Assembly: GCF_014648175.1 (NCBI RefSeq)
Contig: NZ_BMQP01000015.1
Coordinates: 62,001 to 126,000, forward strand
DNA: 64,000 nucleotides
Direction of reading: 5' to 3'
Origin: Planobispora rosea
GTDB lineage: Bacteria > Actinomycetota > Actinomycetes > Streptosporangiales > Streptosporangiaceae
Shown here: positions 1 to 7,305 of the stretch, piece by piece
How the letters are laid out: every line of letters begins with the position of its first letter
Numbering within the stretch: the first letter of the stretch is position 1
The notes under the pieces: model-generated
Told to the model about the DNA's origin: nothing
Database searches by the model: none
Seen by the model: the letters and a program-made list of their open reading frames with translations, nothing else
Program-made: the position numbers and the translations under genes

Positions 1-13
1 ACGTACGGCGTGC

Positions 14-59
14 CCGGATCACGGGCGTCGCAGGACGTGTCCGGATCACGGGCGTCGCA
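14..59. repeat. 19-bp direct repeat, two copies
   Basis: The 19-mer beginning CCGGATCACGGGCG occurs at 14-32 and again at 41-59, 27 bp apart. A third, shorter echo (CACGGGCGTC) lies at about 74-83. The repeats sit just downstream of the stop codon of the adaptor gene. No function is evident. Confidence 0.6.
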
Positions 60-106
60 AGGTGTTCCCACGGCACGGGCGTCCCCGCCCCCGGAGTACG
101 GGACGC

Positions 107-1171
107 TCATGTCGCGGGCACCCCGACCTTCATGCCCTCCGTCAGCCCGGCACCGCTGATCTCCACCATGCCGCCGCCGTACGCGCCGGTCTCCACCGCC
201 ACGACGCGGGTGGAACCGCCCTCGACCACCTCGACGCCGAACCCGCCCTCGCGCAGCGCCAGCAGCGCCTCCACGGGTACGGCCAGCACGTTCTCCCGCC
301 GTTCGCTCTCCATCTCCACCTCGACGGGGGCCTGGTCCAGCCTGGTCTTGGGCGCCTTGGCCAGCGTGATGTCGACGTCGATGGTGGTGGTGCCGTCCTC
401 TCCCTGGCCCGAGGAGGCGCGCTCGGCCACCGCGCCCACCGAGGTGATCTTCCCGGCGACGCGCTCACCGCCCGGCAGCTCCACCGTCACCCCGGCCCCC
501 TTGCGGGCCAGGGCCTGGTCGGCGGTGTCGAGGTCCACGTGCACCAGCCGGCGGACACCGCTGACCGTGAAGGTCTCCCGGCCGGGGCCGATCCTGTCGC
601 CGACCGCGACCTTGACGTCGGTGACGCGGATCGCCGAGGGCAGGAACACCACCTGGGACGCGTCCACCCGGCCGGTCTCGGGCAGCCCCCGGTCGTCCTG
701 CCACTCCTGGACGGCCAGGCGGGTGGCGTAGCTGAAGTGGTCGTCCACGGTCAGGTCGTCGCCGTATCCGAGCGCCCTGAGGTTGCGCTCCAGCTGCTCC
801 ACGTCCGGCCCGTCCGAGACGCCCTGCCGCAGCTCCCGGTAGAGCGGGAGCCTGCCGTACATGAGCACGACCGGCTTGCGGTCCGCCTTGAGCAGCGGAC
901 GGCCGCGGCGGATCACCGTCCCCTCGGCGGCCACCCAGGTCACCGTTCCGGATGCGGCGATGTTCAGGCGGCGCTCGCCGGAGTAGGTGAGCACGCCGTC
1001 GACGCTCTTGGTGTCCACCAGGTCCTGCCGGGTGATCGGCGCCGTGGCCGGTACGGACGCCGTGGCGGGCGCCGCCGCACCGGTCCCGTCGTCGCCGAGG
1101 ACGGTGATCGCCGCCCAGGCGGCGACCACCGCGAGCAGGCCTCCGCCCGCGAGGGTGAGCCCCTTCCTCAT
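107..1171 (-). CDS. Membrane-anchored efflux adaptor with peptidoglycan-binding-like domain
   Basis: A protein of about 354 residues with an N-terminal signal/anchor helix (residues 5-22), a short Ala/Pro spacer, and a barrel-sandwich region split by a peptidoglycan-binding_1-like helical segment (around residues 120-160, with LERNLRALGYG and FSYATRLAVQEWQ). A C-terminal beta-rich HlyD/RND-adaptor region follows (VLAVPVEALL). Such proteins link an inner-membrane ABC or RND-type exporter to the envelope, and the exporter genes usually lie next downstream, here outside the window. The ATG at 1171 overlaps the stop of the lipoprotein gene (ATGA), so the two are probably translated as a unit. The family assignment is by domain pattern; the substrate is unknown. 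Confidence 0.75.
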   Translation of the reverse strand: MRKGLTLAGGGLLAVVAAWAAITVLGDDGTGAAAPATASVPATAPITRQDLVDTKSVDGVLTYSGERRLNIAASGTVTWVAAEGTVIRRGRPLLKADRKPVVLMYGRLPLYRELRQGVSDGPDVEQLERNLRALGYGDDLTVDDHFSYATRLAVQEWQDDRGLPETGRVDASQVVFLPSAIRVTDVKVAVGDRIGPGRETFTVSGVRRLVHVDLDTADQALARKGAGVTVELPGGERVAGKITSVGAVAERASSGQGEDGTTTIDVDITLAKAPKTRLDQAPVEVEMESERRENVLAVPVEALLALREGGFGVEVVEGGSTRVVAVETGAYGGGMVEISGAGLTEGMKVGVPAT

Positions 1172-1692
1172 GACGGGCCACCGCCGGGCTCGAACTCCTT
1201 GCACGCCTCCTGGGCTTCCTTGACCTTCTCCTCCGGTATCCCCTGCGGGATCTGGATCATCATCTTGCCGTCGGCGCCGGGATCCTTCATGGGGATGCCG
1301 TGCTCGCGCATGCACTGGGCGAACTTGACCCCCTGGTCCAGCATCTTCTGGTCGGGCTTGCCCGCCCGGTCGCCGACCGCGGCGTCCATGAAGTGCTTGC
1401 ACGCCTCCTGGGCCTCCTGGATCTTCGCGCGCTCCCCCTTCACCCTGATCCTGATCGCGCCGTCGGGGCCGGGATCCTCCATGTCGACGCCGTGCTCGCG
1501 CATGCACTGGGCGAACTTCAGCCCCGCCTCCCTCGGATCGACGGAGACCGAGGCCGACGGCGAGGCGGCGGCCGTACCCGTACCGGCGCCGTCCGCGCTG
1601 GCCACTCCGGTGTTCTCGGCGGGGGCGCCGCACCCGGCCAGGGGCAGTGCCAGGGCCAGGGGTACGGCGGCCAGCAGTAGCCGAACGTTCAT
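1168..1692 (-). CDS. Lipoprotein with duplicated Cys-containing motif
   Basis: A protein of 174 residues with a clear lipoprotein signal (LPLAGC lipobox, Cys around residue 21). The mature part has an Ala/Ser-rich spacer and then two tandem copies of an approximately 45-residue unit. Each copy starts KFAQCMREHG and ends EAQEACK.F, and each has two cysteines about 30 residues apart. That spacing suggests one intra-unit disulfide per copy on the outer face of the membrane. The start at 1692 is chosen because AAGGAG lies 7 nt upstream. It overlaps the adaptor gene by 4 nt and is divergent from the two-component genes, so it may be a sensor accessory or an adaptor-complex component. The molecular function is not known to me. 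Confidence 0.8.
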   Translation of the reverse strand: MNVRLLLAAVPLALALPLAGCGAPAENTGVASADGAGTGTAAASPSASVSVDPREAGLKFAQCMREHGVDMEDPGPDGAIRIRVKGERAKIQEAQEACKHFMDAAVGDRAGKPDQKMLDQGVKFAQCMREHGIPMKDPGADGKMMIQIPQGIPEEKVKEAQEACKEFEPGGGPS

Positions 1693-1767
1693 GACTGTCG
1701 CTCCTTGACGCCGCGGATCGCTCGTCCCCGGCGCGAAGCCCACTTCAGCGGCCCCGGTGCTAAACCC

Positions 1768-1788
1768 GGATAAGCCAGTGCCTTATCC
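1768..1788. promoter_or_regulatory. Inverted repeat in divergent promoter region
   Basis: GGATAAG-N7-CTTATCC, a perfect 7-bp inverted repeat, lies between the divergent lipoprotein and response-regulator genes. The complementarity extends imperfectly outward (CCCGG...CCGG). Its place makes it a candidate binding site for the response regulator, but this is inferred from position only. Confidence 0.5.
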
Positions 1789-1838
1789 CCGGTTAACACC
1801 TGATCCGTCACCCTCGGGGCGGAGGAAGGGGGCACGGG

Positions 1839-2501
1839 ATGCGGGTGCTCGTCGTGGAGGACGAGGAGGAGCTGGCCGACGCCATCGCACGCGGCCTGCG
1901 GCTGCACGCGATAGCCGTCGACGTGGCCTACGACGGCCGGGAGGCGCTGGAGATGGCGGCCTACGTGCCCTACGACGTCGTCGTCCTGGACCGGGACCTG
2001 CCCGAGGTGCACGGCGACGACGTCTGCCGCGAGCTCCGGGAGCTGGGAGCCGGGGGCGCGGGCGGGCGGGTCCTCATGCTGACGGCGGCCGGGCAGGTCC
2101 ACGACCGGGTCGGCGGCCTCTCGCTCGGCGCGGACGACTACCTGGTCAAACCGTTCACCTTCGCGGAGCTGGTGGCCCGGGTGCGGGCGCTCTCCCGCCG
2201 CGCGTCGCGGGCGGTGCCGTCCACCCTGGAGCGGGCCGGGATCAGGCTCGACCCCGCACGCCGTACGGTCACCCGCGACGGGCGGGAGGTCACGCTGAAC
2301 CGCAAGGAGTTCGACGTGCTGCACGAACTGATGCGCGCCGGCGGGCGCCTGGTCGCCTCGGCGGAGTTGCGCAGGAGGGTGTGGGACGAGTACGCCGACG
2401 CGGGCAGCGGGGTGCTGCGCGTCACCCTGACCTCACTGCGCAGGAAGCTCGGCGCCCCGTCCGTGATCGAGAACGTGCCCGGCCGGGGGTACCGGTTGTG
2501 A
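1839..2501 (+). CDS. OmpR-family response regulator
   Basis: A protein of 220 residues. The N-terminal receiver domain has the acidic pocket (VVEDEEE, D8), the phosphoacceptor D51 (VVVLDRDLPE), and the conserved Lys in DDYLVKPF. The C-terminal winged helix (about residues 125-220; LNRKEFDVLHELM, ENVPGRGYRL) is of the OmpR/PhoB type. A strong Shine-Dalgarno (GGAGG) precedes the ATG. The gene overlaps the kinase gene by GTGA, so the pair is translationally coupled. The likely targets are its own promoter and the divergent lipoprotein/adaptor operon. The signal is unknown. Confidence 0.93.
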   Translation: MRVLVVEDEEELADAIARGLRLHAIAVDVAYDGREALEMAAYVPYDVVVLDRDLPEVHGDDVCRELRELGAGGAGGRVLMLTAAGQVHDRVGGLSLGADDYLVKPFTFAELVARVRALSRRASRAVPSTLERAGIRLDPARRTVTRDGREVTLNRKEFDVLHELMRAGGRLVASAELRRRVWDEYADAGSGVLRVTLTSLRRKLGAPSVIENVPGRGYRL

Positions 2502-3769
2502 GCGCCGCGCGCCGTGCCCTCCCCCGTGCCCTCCCCCGCGTCCTCCCGCGAGTCCGCCCATGGCACCGGCTGGGCCTGCGGATGCGGCTCACGCTCCTGT
2601 ACGGCGGGCTGTTCTTCCTGGCCGGGTCGCTGCTGCTCTGGTCGACCTACCTGCTGACCGCCCGAGCTCTGGACCAGCAGTTCTCCCTGAAAATCATCGA
2701 CCGGGGCCCGGCCGCGCGCCCGCTGCCCGGGAGCACGGAACCCCCGCCCGCGGAGGCGGTCCCGAACGACGTGGTCTTCCAGCGGGTGGTGCAGGACGTC
2801 CAGCAGCGGGCCGGCAGCGTGCTCGACGAGCTGCTGCGTTCCTCGCTGGTCATCATGATCCTGATCGGGGTCGTCGCGCTGGTGCTCGGCTACCTGGTCG
2901 CCGACCGGGCGCTGCGCCCGCTGGACCGGGTGACCGAGACCGCGCAGCGGCTCTCGGAGAGCACCCTGCACGAGCGGATCGCGCTACGCGGCCCGCACGA
3001 CGAGGTCAAGCGGCTGGCCGACACCTTCGACGCGATGCTCGACCGCCTGCACCGGGTCTTCGACGGCCAGCGGCGGTTCATCGCCAACGCCTCCCACGAG
3101 CTGCGCACTCCCCTGGCGATCAACCGTACGGTCCTGGAGGTGTCGCTGGAGGAGCCCGGCGCCTCGCCGGATCTCAAGGCGCTGGCCCGCGCGCTGCTGG
3201 CCACCAACGCCCGCTACGAGCGGCTCATCGAGGGGCTGCTCCTGCTGGCCCAGTCGGAGCAGGAGCTGACCGCGCGCAAGTCCCTCGGCCTCGACCAGGT
3301 CGTACGGGCCGCCCTCGACCAGCTCGACCTGCACGCTCCGGCCTCCCGGAAGCGGCCCGTCACCATCCACCGGGATCTGAGCCCGGTGACGGTCGAGGGC
3401 GACCCTCTCTTCCTGGAGCGCGCCGTCTTCAACCTGGTGGAGAACGCGATCAAGTACAACGTGCGGGACGGCCAGGTGTGGATCTCCTGCGGGGAGGACG
3501 GCCTGGTGGTGGAGAACACCGGCGCGCAGGTCCCGCCGTACGAGGTGGAGGAGCTCTTCGAGCCCTTCAGGCGGCTGCAGGGCGACCGCGTGCGCTCGGC
3601 CCGCGGGTCGGGCCTCGGCCTGTCGATCGTCCGCGCCATCGTGGACGCGCACGGCGGCACGGTCACCGCCGTCCCGCGTCCGGAGGGGGGCCTGCGCGTC
3701 GTCGTCAGCCTGCCCTCCTCCCCGGCCGCGACGGCCGGGGAGGAGGGTGACACCCACGGAGTCCCGTAA
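2498..3769 (+). CDS. Sensor histidine kinase, partner of the upstream regulator
   Basis: A protein of 423 residues starting at GTG 2498, overlapping the regulator stop. An arginine-rich N terminus is followed by TM1 (LTLLYGGLFFLAGSLLLWS), an extracytoplasmic loop of about 75 residues, TM2 (SLVIMILIGVVALVLGYLV) and a HAMP domain. The HisKA domain carries H200 (NASHELRTPL) and the HATPase domain shows N-box LVENAIKYN and G-box GSGLGLSIV. The short periplasmic loop contains prolines but no recognisable sensor fold. It is an orthodox HAMP-HisKA-HATPase kinase that would phosphorylate the adjacent OmpR-type regulator. Confidence 0.93.
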   Translation: MSAARRALPRALPRVLPRVRPWHRLGLRMRLTLLYGGLFFLAGSLLLWSTYLLTARALDQQFSLKIIDRGPAARPLPGSTEPPPAEAVPNDVVFQRVVQDVQQRAGSVLDELLRSSLVIMILIGVVALVLGYLVADRALRPLDRVTETAQRLSESTLHERIALRGPHDEVKRLADTFDAMLDRLHRVFDGQRRFIANASHELRTPLAINRTVLEVSLEEPGASPDLKALARALLATNARYERLIEGLLLLAQSEQELTARKSLGLDQVVRAALDQLDLHAPASRKRPVTIHRDLSPVTVEGDPLFLERAVFNLVENAIKYNVRDGQVWISCGEDGLVVENTGAQVPPYEVEELFEPFRRLQGDRVRSARGSGLGLSIVRAIVDAHGGTVTAVPRPEGGLRVVVSLPSSPAATAGEEGDTHGVP

Positions 3770-3783
3770 CCCTTCACGGCAGG

Positions 3784-3963
3784 TCACCGGTTGCCGCCGG
3801 GCTTCGGCAGGGGCCTGGGCCGCGGGACGGAGCGCGGACGCGGGGCCTGCCGCCGGGGCGCCGGCTTGGCCGGGGGGAAGGGACGTGAGGACGTGCCCGC
3901 GGTCCACGACGGGGCGGTGGCCGGAACGGGGAAGGTGATCTGGATGTTGAGCTGGTCTCGCAT
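3784..3963 (-). CDS. Small Pro/Arg-rich protein, 59 aa
   Basis: An ORF of 59 codons starting MRDQLNIQITF at 3963, with AGAGGAAA positioned 6-8 nt upstream as a good ribosome binding site. A plausible promoter, TTGACC-N16-TACAGT on the minus strand, lies at 4015-3988. The C-terminal two thirds is Pro/Arg-rich and probably disordered. It is divergent from the TetR gene and shares its operator region, so it is probably the TetR target or part of the same response. It ends 14 bp from the stop of the convergent kinase gene. I recognise no family. It may be real because of the start signals, not because of similarity. Confidence 0.5.
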   Translation of the reverse strand: MRDQLNIQITFPVPATAPSWTAGTSSRPFPPAKPAPRRQAPRPRSVPRPRPLPKPGGNR

Positions 3964-3984
3964 CCGCGTTTCCTCTCTACCACT

Positions 3985-4031
3985 TTGACTGTAGTACTCC
4001 GGGTGGAGTGGTCAAAACGTAGTACTACGAT
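3985..4031. promoter_or_regulatory. TetR-type operator and divergent promoter region
   Basis: A perfect 12-bp palindrome, CGTAGTACTACG, spans 4018-4029. A second GTAGTACT half lies at 3991-3998. The two lie between the TetR gene and the divergent small gene and overlap the predicted minus-strand promoter. Autoregulation by the adjacent TetR protein is the simple reading. Confidence 0.6.
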
Positions 4032-4067
4032 TAGAGTGGTGTCAACACCGACTGAGGAGAAATTGCG

Positions 4068-4655
4068 ATGCGGCAGAATCCGGCACGGCGGGCGGCGCTT
4101 CTCGACGCGGCCATCGAGGTCCTGGCCCGCGAGGGGGCGCGCGGACTGACCTTCCGCGCCGTCGACGTCGAGGCGCAGGTGCCCAACGGCACGGCCTCCA
4201 ACTACTTCGCCAACCGCGACGACCTGCTCACCCAGGTCGGCCACCGCTTCTACGAGCGACTGGAGCCGGACCCCGCACTTCTGGCCGGCGGGCTGGAAGG
4301 CCCCCGAGACCGCGACAAGGTCACCGAGCTGATGCACGAGCTGGTGGACCGTGTCAGCCACTTCCGCTCCGGATACCTGGCGCTCCTGGAACTGCGCCTG
4401 GAGGCCACCCGCCGCCCCGAGCTGCGCCGCCTGCTCACCGAGCGCATCCGCGCCGACGTCGACGCCAACATCGACTACCACCTGAAGTCGGGCCTGCCCG
4501 GCGACGCGACCACCGTGGTCCTGCTCTACCTGGCACTGAACTGGCTGATCGTGGAGCGGCTCACGCTGCCCGACGTCTTCCCCGAAGAGCAGATCCACGC
4601 CCTGGTCACCGACGTGGTCGAACGCGTCCTACCCGGCCCCGCCCGCTCATCCTGA
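4068..4655 (+). CDS. TetR-family transcriptional regulator
   Basis: A protein of 195 residues. The N-terminal helix-turn-helix domain (residues 8-55) reads ALLDAAIEVLAREGARGLTF, then VPNGTASNYFANRDDLL. A helical ligand-binding and dimerisation region follows. The ATG is preceded by GAGGAGA. The upstream palindromes (4018-4029) fit autoregulation and control of the divergent 59-residue protein. The ligand cannot be predicted. Confidence 0.9.
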   Translation: MRQNPARRAALLDAAIEVLAREGARGLTFRAVDVEAQVPNGTASNYFANRDDLLTQVGHRFYERLEPDPALLAGGLEGPRDRDKVTELMHELVDRVSHFRSGYLALLELRLEATRRPELRRLLTERIRADVDANIDYHLKSGLPGDATTVVLLYLALNWLIVERLTLPDVFPEEQIHALVTDVVERVLPGPARSS

Positions 4656-4742
4656 CGCCCAGCACCCCGGCACGCCGACTGCGAGTCTTCGGCAGATTGA
4701 AAGTCGGCCTCCGTCAGATTGCACCTCGATCTTCGACAGATC

Positions 4743-4850
4743 GACCACATACCTCACGGCAAGCCGACCACGCACCCACCGGCAAACCGACCATGTGCTT
4801 CATGGCAGACCGACCGCACACCCTCCGGCAAACCGACCACACACCCATCC
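4743..4850. repeat. 23-bp tandem repeat array
   Basis: Units beginning GACC start at 4743, 4766, 4789, 4812 and (partial) 4835, an exact 23-bp period. The consensus is roughly GACCACRCACCC followed by an 11-nt tail ending CAAACC. The third unit is the most diverged, and a weaker copy may precede the array. The array lies in an otherwise gene-free stretch between the TetR gene and a broken ATPase. The period is not a multiple of three, so it is unlikely to be coding. Confidence 0.75.
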
Positions 4851-4914
4851 CCAGCTGGGGCGCCTTCTTCTCCATGGGTGGAATGAGGATCTTCACCAGG
4901 CATGCCGATTCCAG

Positions 4915-5100
4915 ATGACGGAAGCCCCGGCAGACACCCGGGCGATCGTTGTGAACGGCGCCCGACAGGTAGGGAAGCGCGCTCTCGCCAAAATGATCAC
5001 CGGTCGCCTTCCCGATGCCAGAGAGCTCTACCTCGACGATCCTGCGACGCCGGCAGCAGCCCGAGACGACCCCAGGGGACTCGTGCATCACGACGGCTGA
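4915..5100 (+). pseudogene. Remnant of AAA/DUF4143-type ATPase (N-terminal fragment)
   Basis: 61 codons whose translation resembles the N-terminal end of the AAA_14/DUF4143 ATPases. It shows IVVNGARQVGKR where the family has a GxRQVGKT/S P-loop, then LAKMITGRLPDARELYLDD. The reading stops after about 60 residues, while intact members are about 400 residues. The P-loop Ser/Thr is replaced by Arg. Both facts indicate a decayed fragment. The 3' side runs straight into the erm terminator, so the rest of the gene has been lost. Confidence 0.65.
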
Positions 5101-5140
5101 CGTAAAGATAAACGAGAAGCGTTCGTGAGCGTATCGGGGT

Positions 5141-5176
5141 CCGGCGGGGGGCCGCGGGGCGCGGTCCCCCCGCCGG
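5141..5176 (-). terminator. GC-rich hairpin after the erm gene
   Basis: A perfect 11-bp stem (CCGGCGGGGGG / CCCCCCGCCGG) with a 14-nt loop starts a few bases after the stop codon of the methyltransferase gene on the minus strand. There is no clear U tract, as is common in actinomycetes. Confidence 0.6.
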
Positions 5177-5181
5177 GTGGG

Positions 5182-6021
5182 TCAGCCCACGGGGTGAAGG
5201 CGGTCGAAGACGATCCGCCATTGGTCCGGGTGGACGTGGGCGACGACCGTCGCGGGATCGACCCCGGCCTCGGCGAAGGCGGCGTCGACCCGGGCCCGCG
5301 GATAGCGCAGCAGCAGGGTCGCGTGCAGCGAGCCGCCCAGCCCGGTGAATCCGTAGGCCACGAAGTCCTCGTAGCCGGACAGGTCGGGCCCGTCCGGACG
5401 GCGGTCGATCCGCAGGACGGCGGAGTCGACCGCGGGCACGGGCCGGAACGCCTCGGCGTCGACGTGGTCCAGCAGCCGCCAGCCGTACCAGGGCCAGGTC
5501 TGCACGGTCAGCATGCTCCAGCGGCCGAAGTCGCCGGTGCGCTTGCGGGCGTACTCCAGCTGGGTGAGCAGCGTGGCCGAGGTGAGGGACGGCGCCCGCA
5601 GGCACCAGTCGACGATCTTCGAGGTGATCCCGTAGGGGATGTTCCCGGCGACCGCGAACGGCTCGCGCGGCGCGCGGGCGGCCAGGAAGTCGCCCCGGAC
5701 GACGCGGATGCGAGGGTCGGTCCGGGTGCGGGAGGCCAGTCTCCCGGCCAGCAGCGGATCGACCTCGTAACCGACGACCTGCCCGCAGATCTCGGCGAGC
5801 GCCCGGGTCAGGACGCCCTCCCCCGCGCCCGGTTCCAGGACCAGGTCGTGCGGGCCCGCGGCCTTGACGAACCGGGCGACGGCGTCCGGGTCGACGAGGA
5901 AGTTCTGCGACAGGACACGCCGGGTCCGGTCGCGGTCGGTCCGGCCGGAGACGGCACGGGCCTTCTTCTGAGTGTGCTTCTGCGTGTGGGAGTAGTTGCC
6001 ATGAGCGAAGGACTGCGCCAC
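5182..6021 (-). CDS. erm: Erm(E)-like 23S rRNA adenine-N6 methyltransferase
   Basis: A protein of 279 residues of the KsgA/Erm superfamily. It has the S-adenosylmethionine-binding motif EPGAGEGVLTRAL, the catalytic motif IV NIPYGIT, and LTQLEYARKRTGDFGRWS. The last stretch, the N-terminal GRTDRDRTRR..SQNFL and the C-terminal LRYPRARVDAAF...HPDQWRIVFDRL match, from memory, Erm(E) of Saccharopolyspora much better than KsgA. Such enzymes methylate A2058 of 23S rRNA and give macrolide-lincosamide-streptogramin B resistance. It lacks Erm(E)'s long Arg/Gly-rich tail. The start is GTG 6021, with AAAGGG 8 nt upstream. A 23-codon leader peptide and hairpins precede it, suggesting inducible expression. 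No macrolide biosynthetic genes are in the window. Confidence 0.88.
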   Translation of the reverse strand: MAQSFAHGNYSHTQKHTQKKARAVSGRTDRDRTRRVLSQNFLVDPDAVARFVKAAGPHDLVLEPGAGEGVLTRALAEICGQVVGYEVDPLLAGRLASRTRTDPRIRVVRGDFLAARAPREPFAVAGNIPYGITSKIVDWCLRAPSLTSATLLTQLEYARKRTGDFGRWSMLTVQTWPWYGWRLLDHVDAEAFRPVPAVDSAVLRIDRRPDGPDLSGYEDFVAYGFTGLGGSLHATLLLRYPRARVDAAFAEAGVDPATVVAHVHPDQWRIVFDRLHPVG

Positions 6022-6029
6022 AGGTGTCG

Positions 6030-6061
6030 CCCTTTCGGGTCCGAGAGGAACTGGTCTCGGA
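6030..6061 (-). promoter_or_regulatory. Hairpins covering the erm ribosome binding site
   Basis: In the minus-strand leader RNA a perfect 7-bp stem (TCCGAGA / TCTCGGA, 8-nt loop, 6040-6061) is followed at once by CCC-GAAA-GGG (6030-6039). The GGG arm and GAAA loop contain the Shine-Dalgarno of the methyltransferase. This is the arrangement expected of a translational attenuator. Confidence 0.5.
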
Positions 6062-6169
6062 AGGCCCGGGGCACGCGCAGAGAAAGAGAAGGGGTGGACT
6101 CCCCGATGGGCACGGGTTCCCGTGGAACGGGTTCCCGGACGGGGCGGACGCTCTCCGCCGATTCCCTCT

Positions 6170-6241
6170 CTACCGGCCCGGGACCGGGCCGCGGCGGAGG
6201 CGGATCGAGAAGAAGTGGGATGCGACGCATATTGCGGACAT
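6170..6241 (-). CDS. Erm leader peptide, 23 aa
   Basis: An ORF of 23 codons starting MSAICVASH, containing IRLRRGP and ending in TAG 149 nt upstream of the erm start. The RLR tripeptide is the R/K-X-R/K arrest motif known from macrolide-dependent ribosome stalling, as in the ErmD leader. A predicted -10 (TAGCCT, 6254-6249) puts the transcription start at about the A of its ATG, so the message would be leaderless. That combination of promoter, short ORF, arrest motif and downstream erm gene supports a regulatory leader. Stalling itself is inference. Confidence 0.6.
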   Translation of the reverse strand: MSAICVASHFFSIRLRRGPVPGR

Positions 6242-6248
6242 GCGGCTC

Positions 6249-6288
6249 AGGCTAGGCGGCGCCGTGCCCGGGGCACAAACGGTTTTCC
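6249..6288 (-). promoter_or_regulatory. Predicted erm promoter with AT-rich upstream element
   Basis: On the minus strand, TTGTGC (6278-6273), an 18-bp spacer and TAGCCT (6254-6249) form a plausible sigma-A-type promoter. An AAAA tract (6286-6283) lies 4 bp before the -35 in otherwise GC-rich DNA. An AT-rich patch just upstream of the -35 is the known feature of WhiB7-activated promoters, which control erm genes in other actinobacteria. WhiB7 control is inferred. Confidence 0.5.
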
Positions 6289-6374
6289 GCCGGCACGACG
6301 CGCCCGGCCACCACGGTTGTGCGCCCAGGACGAACGTTCCCTCCGGGAGGGACGTCCGGCAGTAGGTTGCGGGC

Positions 6375-7232
6375 ATGGCCATGATCGACTGCAACGGGGT
6401 ACGGCTGGCGTACGACGAGGCCGGCAAGGGATCACCCGGGACGCCCGCGGTGGTGTTCGTGCACGCGGGGATCGCCGACCGGCGGATGTGGGATCACCAG
6501 TTCCGGGCCCTGTCCGCGAGCCACCGGGTCATCCGCTATGACTGGCGCGGGTACGGCGAGTCCGGCGACGCCGAGGGCGAGTTCGCCCACCACGAGGACC
6601 TGCTGGCGCTGCTCGACGCGCTGCGGGTGGAGCGGGCCGTGCTGGTCGGCTGCTCGATGGGCGGATCGTACGCGGTGGAGGCCGCCCTGGCGGCTCCCGG
6701 GCGGGTGGCCGGGCTGGTGCCGATCTGCTCGGGGCTGAGCGGCCACGAGTGGCCGCCGGAGATGCTGGCGCAGGCCCGCGAGCGGGTGCACGGCTCCGTC
6801 CCGGCCGAGCGGCTGAGCGCCTACCGCGCCCGGATCGGCCCGGTCGATCCCGCCGACGTGGAGGCGATGGCCAGAGCCCAGGTGCTGTGGCAGGTCGCCG
6901 GTCCCGGCCGGGGGCGGGAGGATCTCGCACCCGAGGTCTGGGAGAAGGCGGTGGAGATGTGCCGCGGTGTCTTCACCCGGCTCTGGAGCGGTCCCGCCTC
7001 CACCGAGCGGCAGCTCGATCCGCCCGCCAGGGGCCGCCTGGGTGAGGTCCGGCAACCGACGCTGGTGGTCAACGGGCTCGCCGACGTGCCGGGCATCCAG
7101 CAGGTCTCGGGCCTGTTGTCCGAGGGCATCGAGGGGTCCCGCAGGATCGACCTGCCGGACACCGGTCACCTGCCGCCCCTGGAACGTCCGGCCGAGATCA
7201 CCGCGGCCCTCGCCGGTTTCCTCGCCGTGTGA
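6375..7232 (+). CDS. Alpha/beta-fold hydrolase
   Basis: A protein of 285 residues. The nucleophile elbow is VLVGCSMGGSYAVE. The oxyanion region is VVFVHAGIADRRMWDHQF, with Ala where many relatives have Gly. The acid is probably in VVNGLADVPG and the histidine is in DTGHLPPLERP. Length and layout fit the single-domain hydrolase/3-oxoadipate enol-lactonase-like group. No pathway partner is adjacent, so the substrate is open. Confidence 0.88.
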   Translation: MAMIDCNGVRLAYDEAGKGSPGTPAVVFVHAGIADRRMWDHQFRALSASHRVIRYDWRGYGESGDAEGEFAHHEDLLALLDALRVERAVLVGCSMGGSYAVEAALAAPGRVAGLVPICSGLSGHEWPPEMLAQARERVHGSVPAERLSAYRARIGPVDPADVEAMARAQVLWQVAGPGRGREDLAPEVWEKAVEMCRGVFTRLWSGPASTERQLDPPARGRLGEVRQPTLVVNGLADVPGIQQVSGLLSEGIEGSRRIDLPDTGHLPPLERPAEITAALAGFLAV

Positions 7233-7245
7233 TCTCGCGCCCGCA

Positions 7246-7305
7246 GCGACGCCCACAGTGACTCCCACAGTGACTCCCACAGCGACTCCCACAGTGACGC
7301 CTGCA
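7246..7305. repeat. 12-bp tandem repeat, five copies
   Basis: Five adjacent 12-bp units (consensus GTGACTCCCACA, first and last copies variant) follow the hydrolase stop by 14 bp. In the hydrolase frame +1 they would read as Thr/Pro/Val-rich peptide, but no start lies in front. The likely cause is slippage in intergenic DNA. Confidence 0.75.

Noticed and set aside
62..1708. Long plus-strand ORF of 548 codons
   Set aside because: It is a frame shadow opposite the adaptor and lipoprotein genes, with an arginine/histidine-rich, unnatural composition.
4743..4850. CRISPR-like array
   Set aside because: The units are contiguous with no unique spacers, and no cas genes are present.
5182..6021. KsgA/RsmA (16S rRNA dimethyltransferase) instead of Erm
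   Set aside because: The residues around the catalytic motif and the C-terminal third follow Erm(E), and a leader peptide precedes it, which ksgA lacks.
6375..7232. Hydrolase as a macrolide esterase linked to the erm gene
   Set aside because: It is divergent from erm with an ordinary hydrolase sequence; nothing specific ties it to macrolides.
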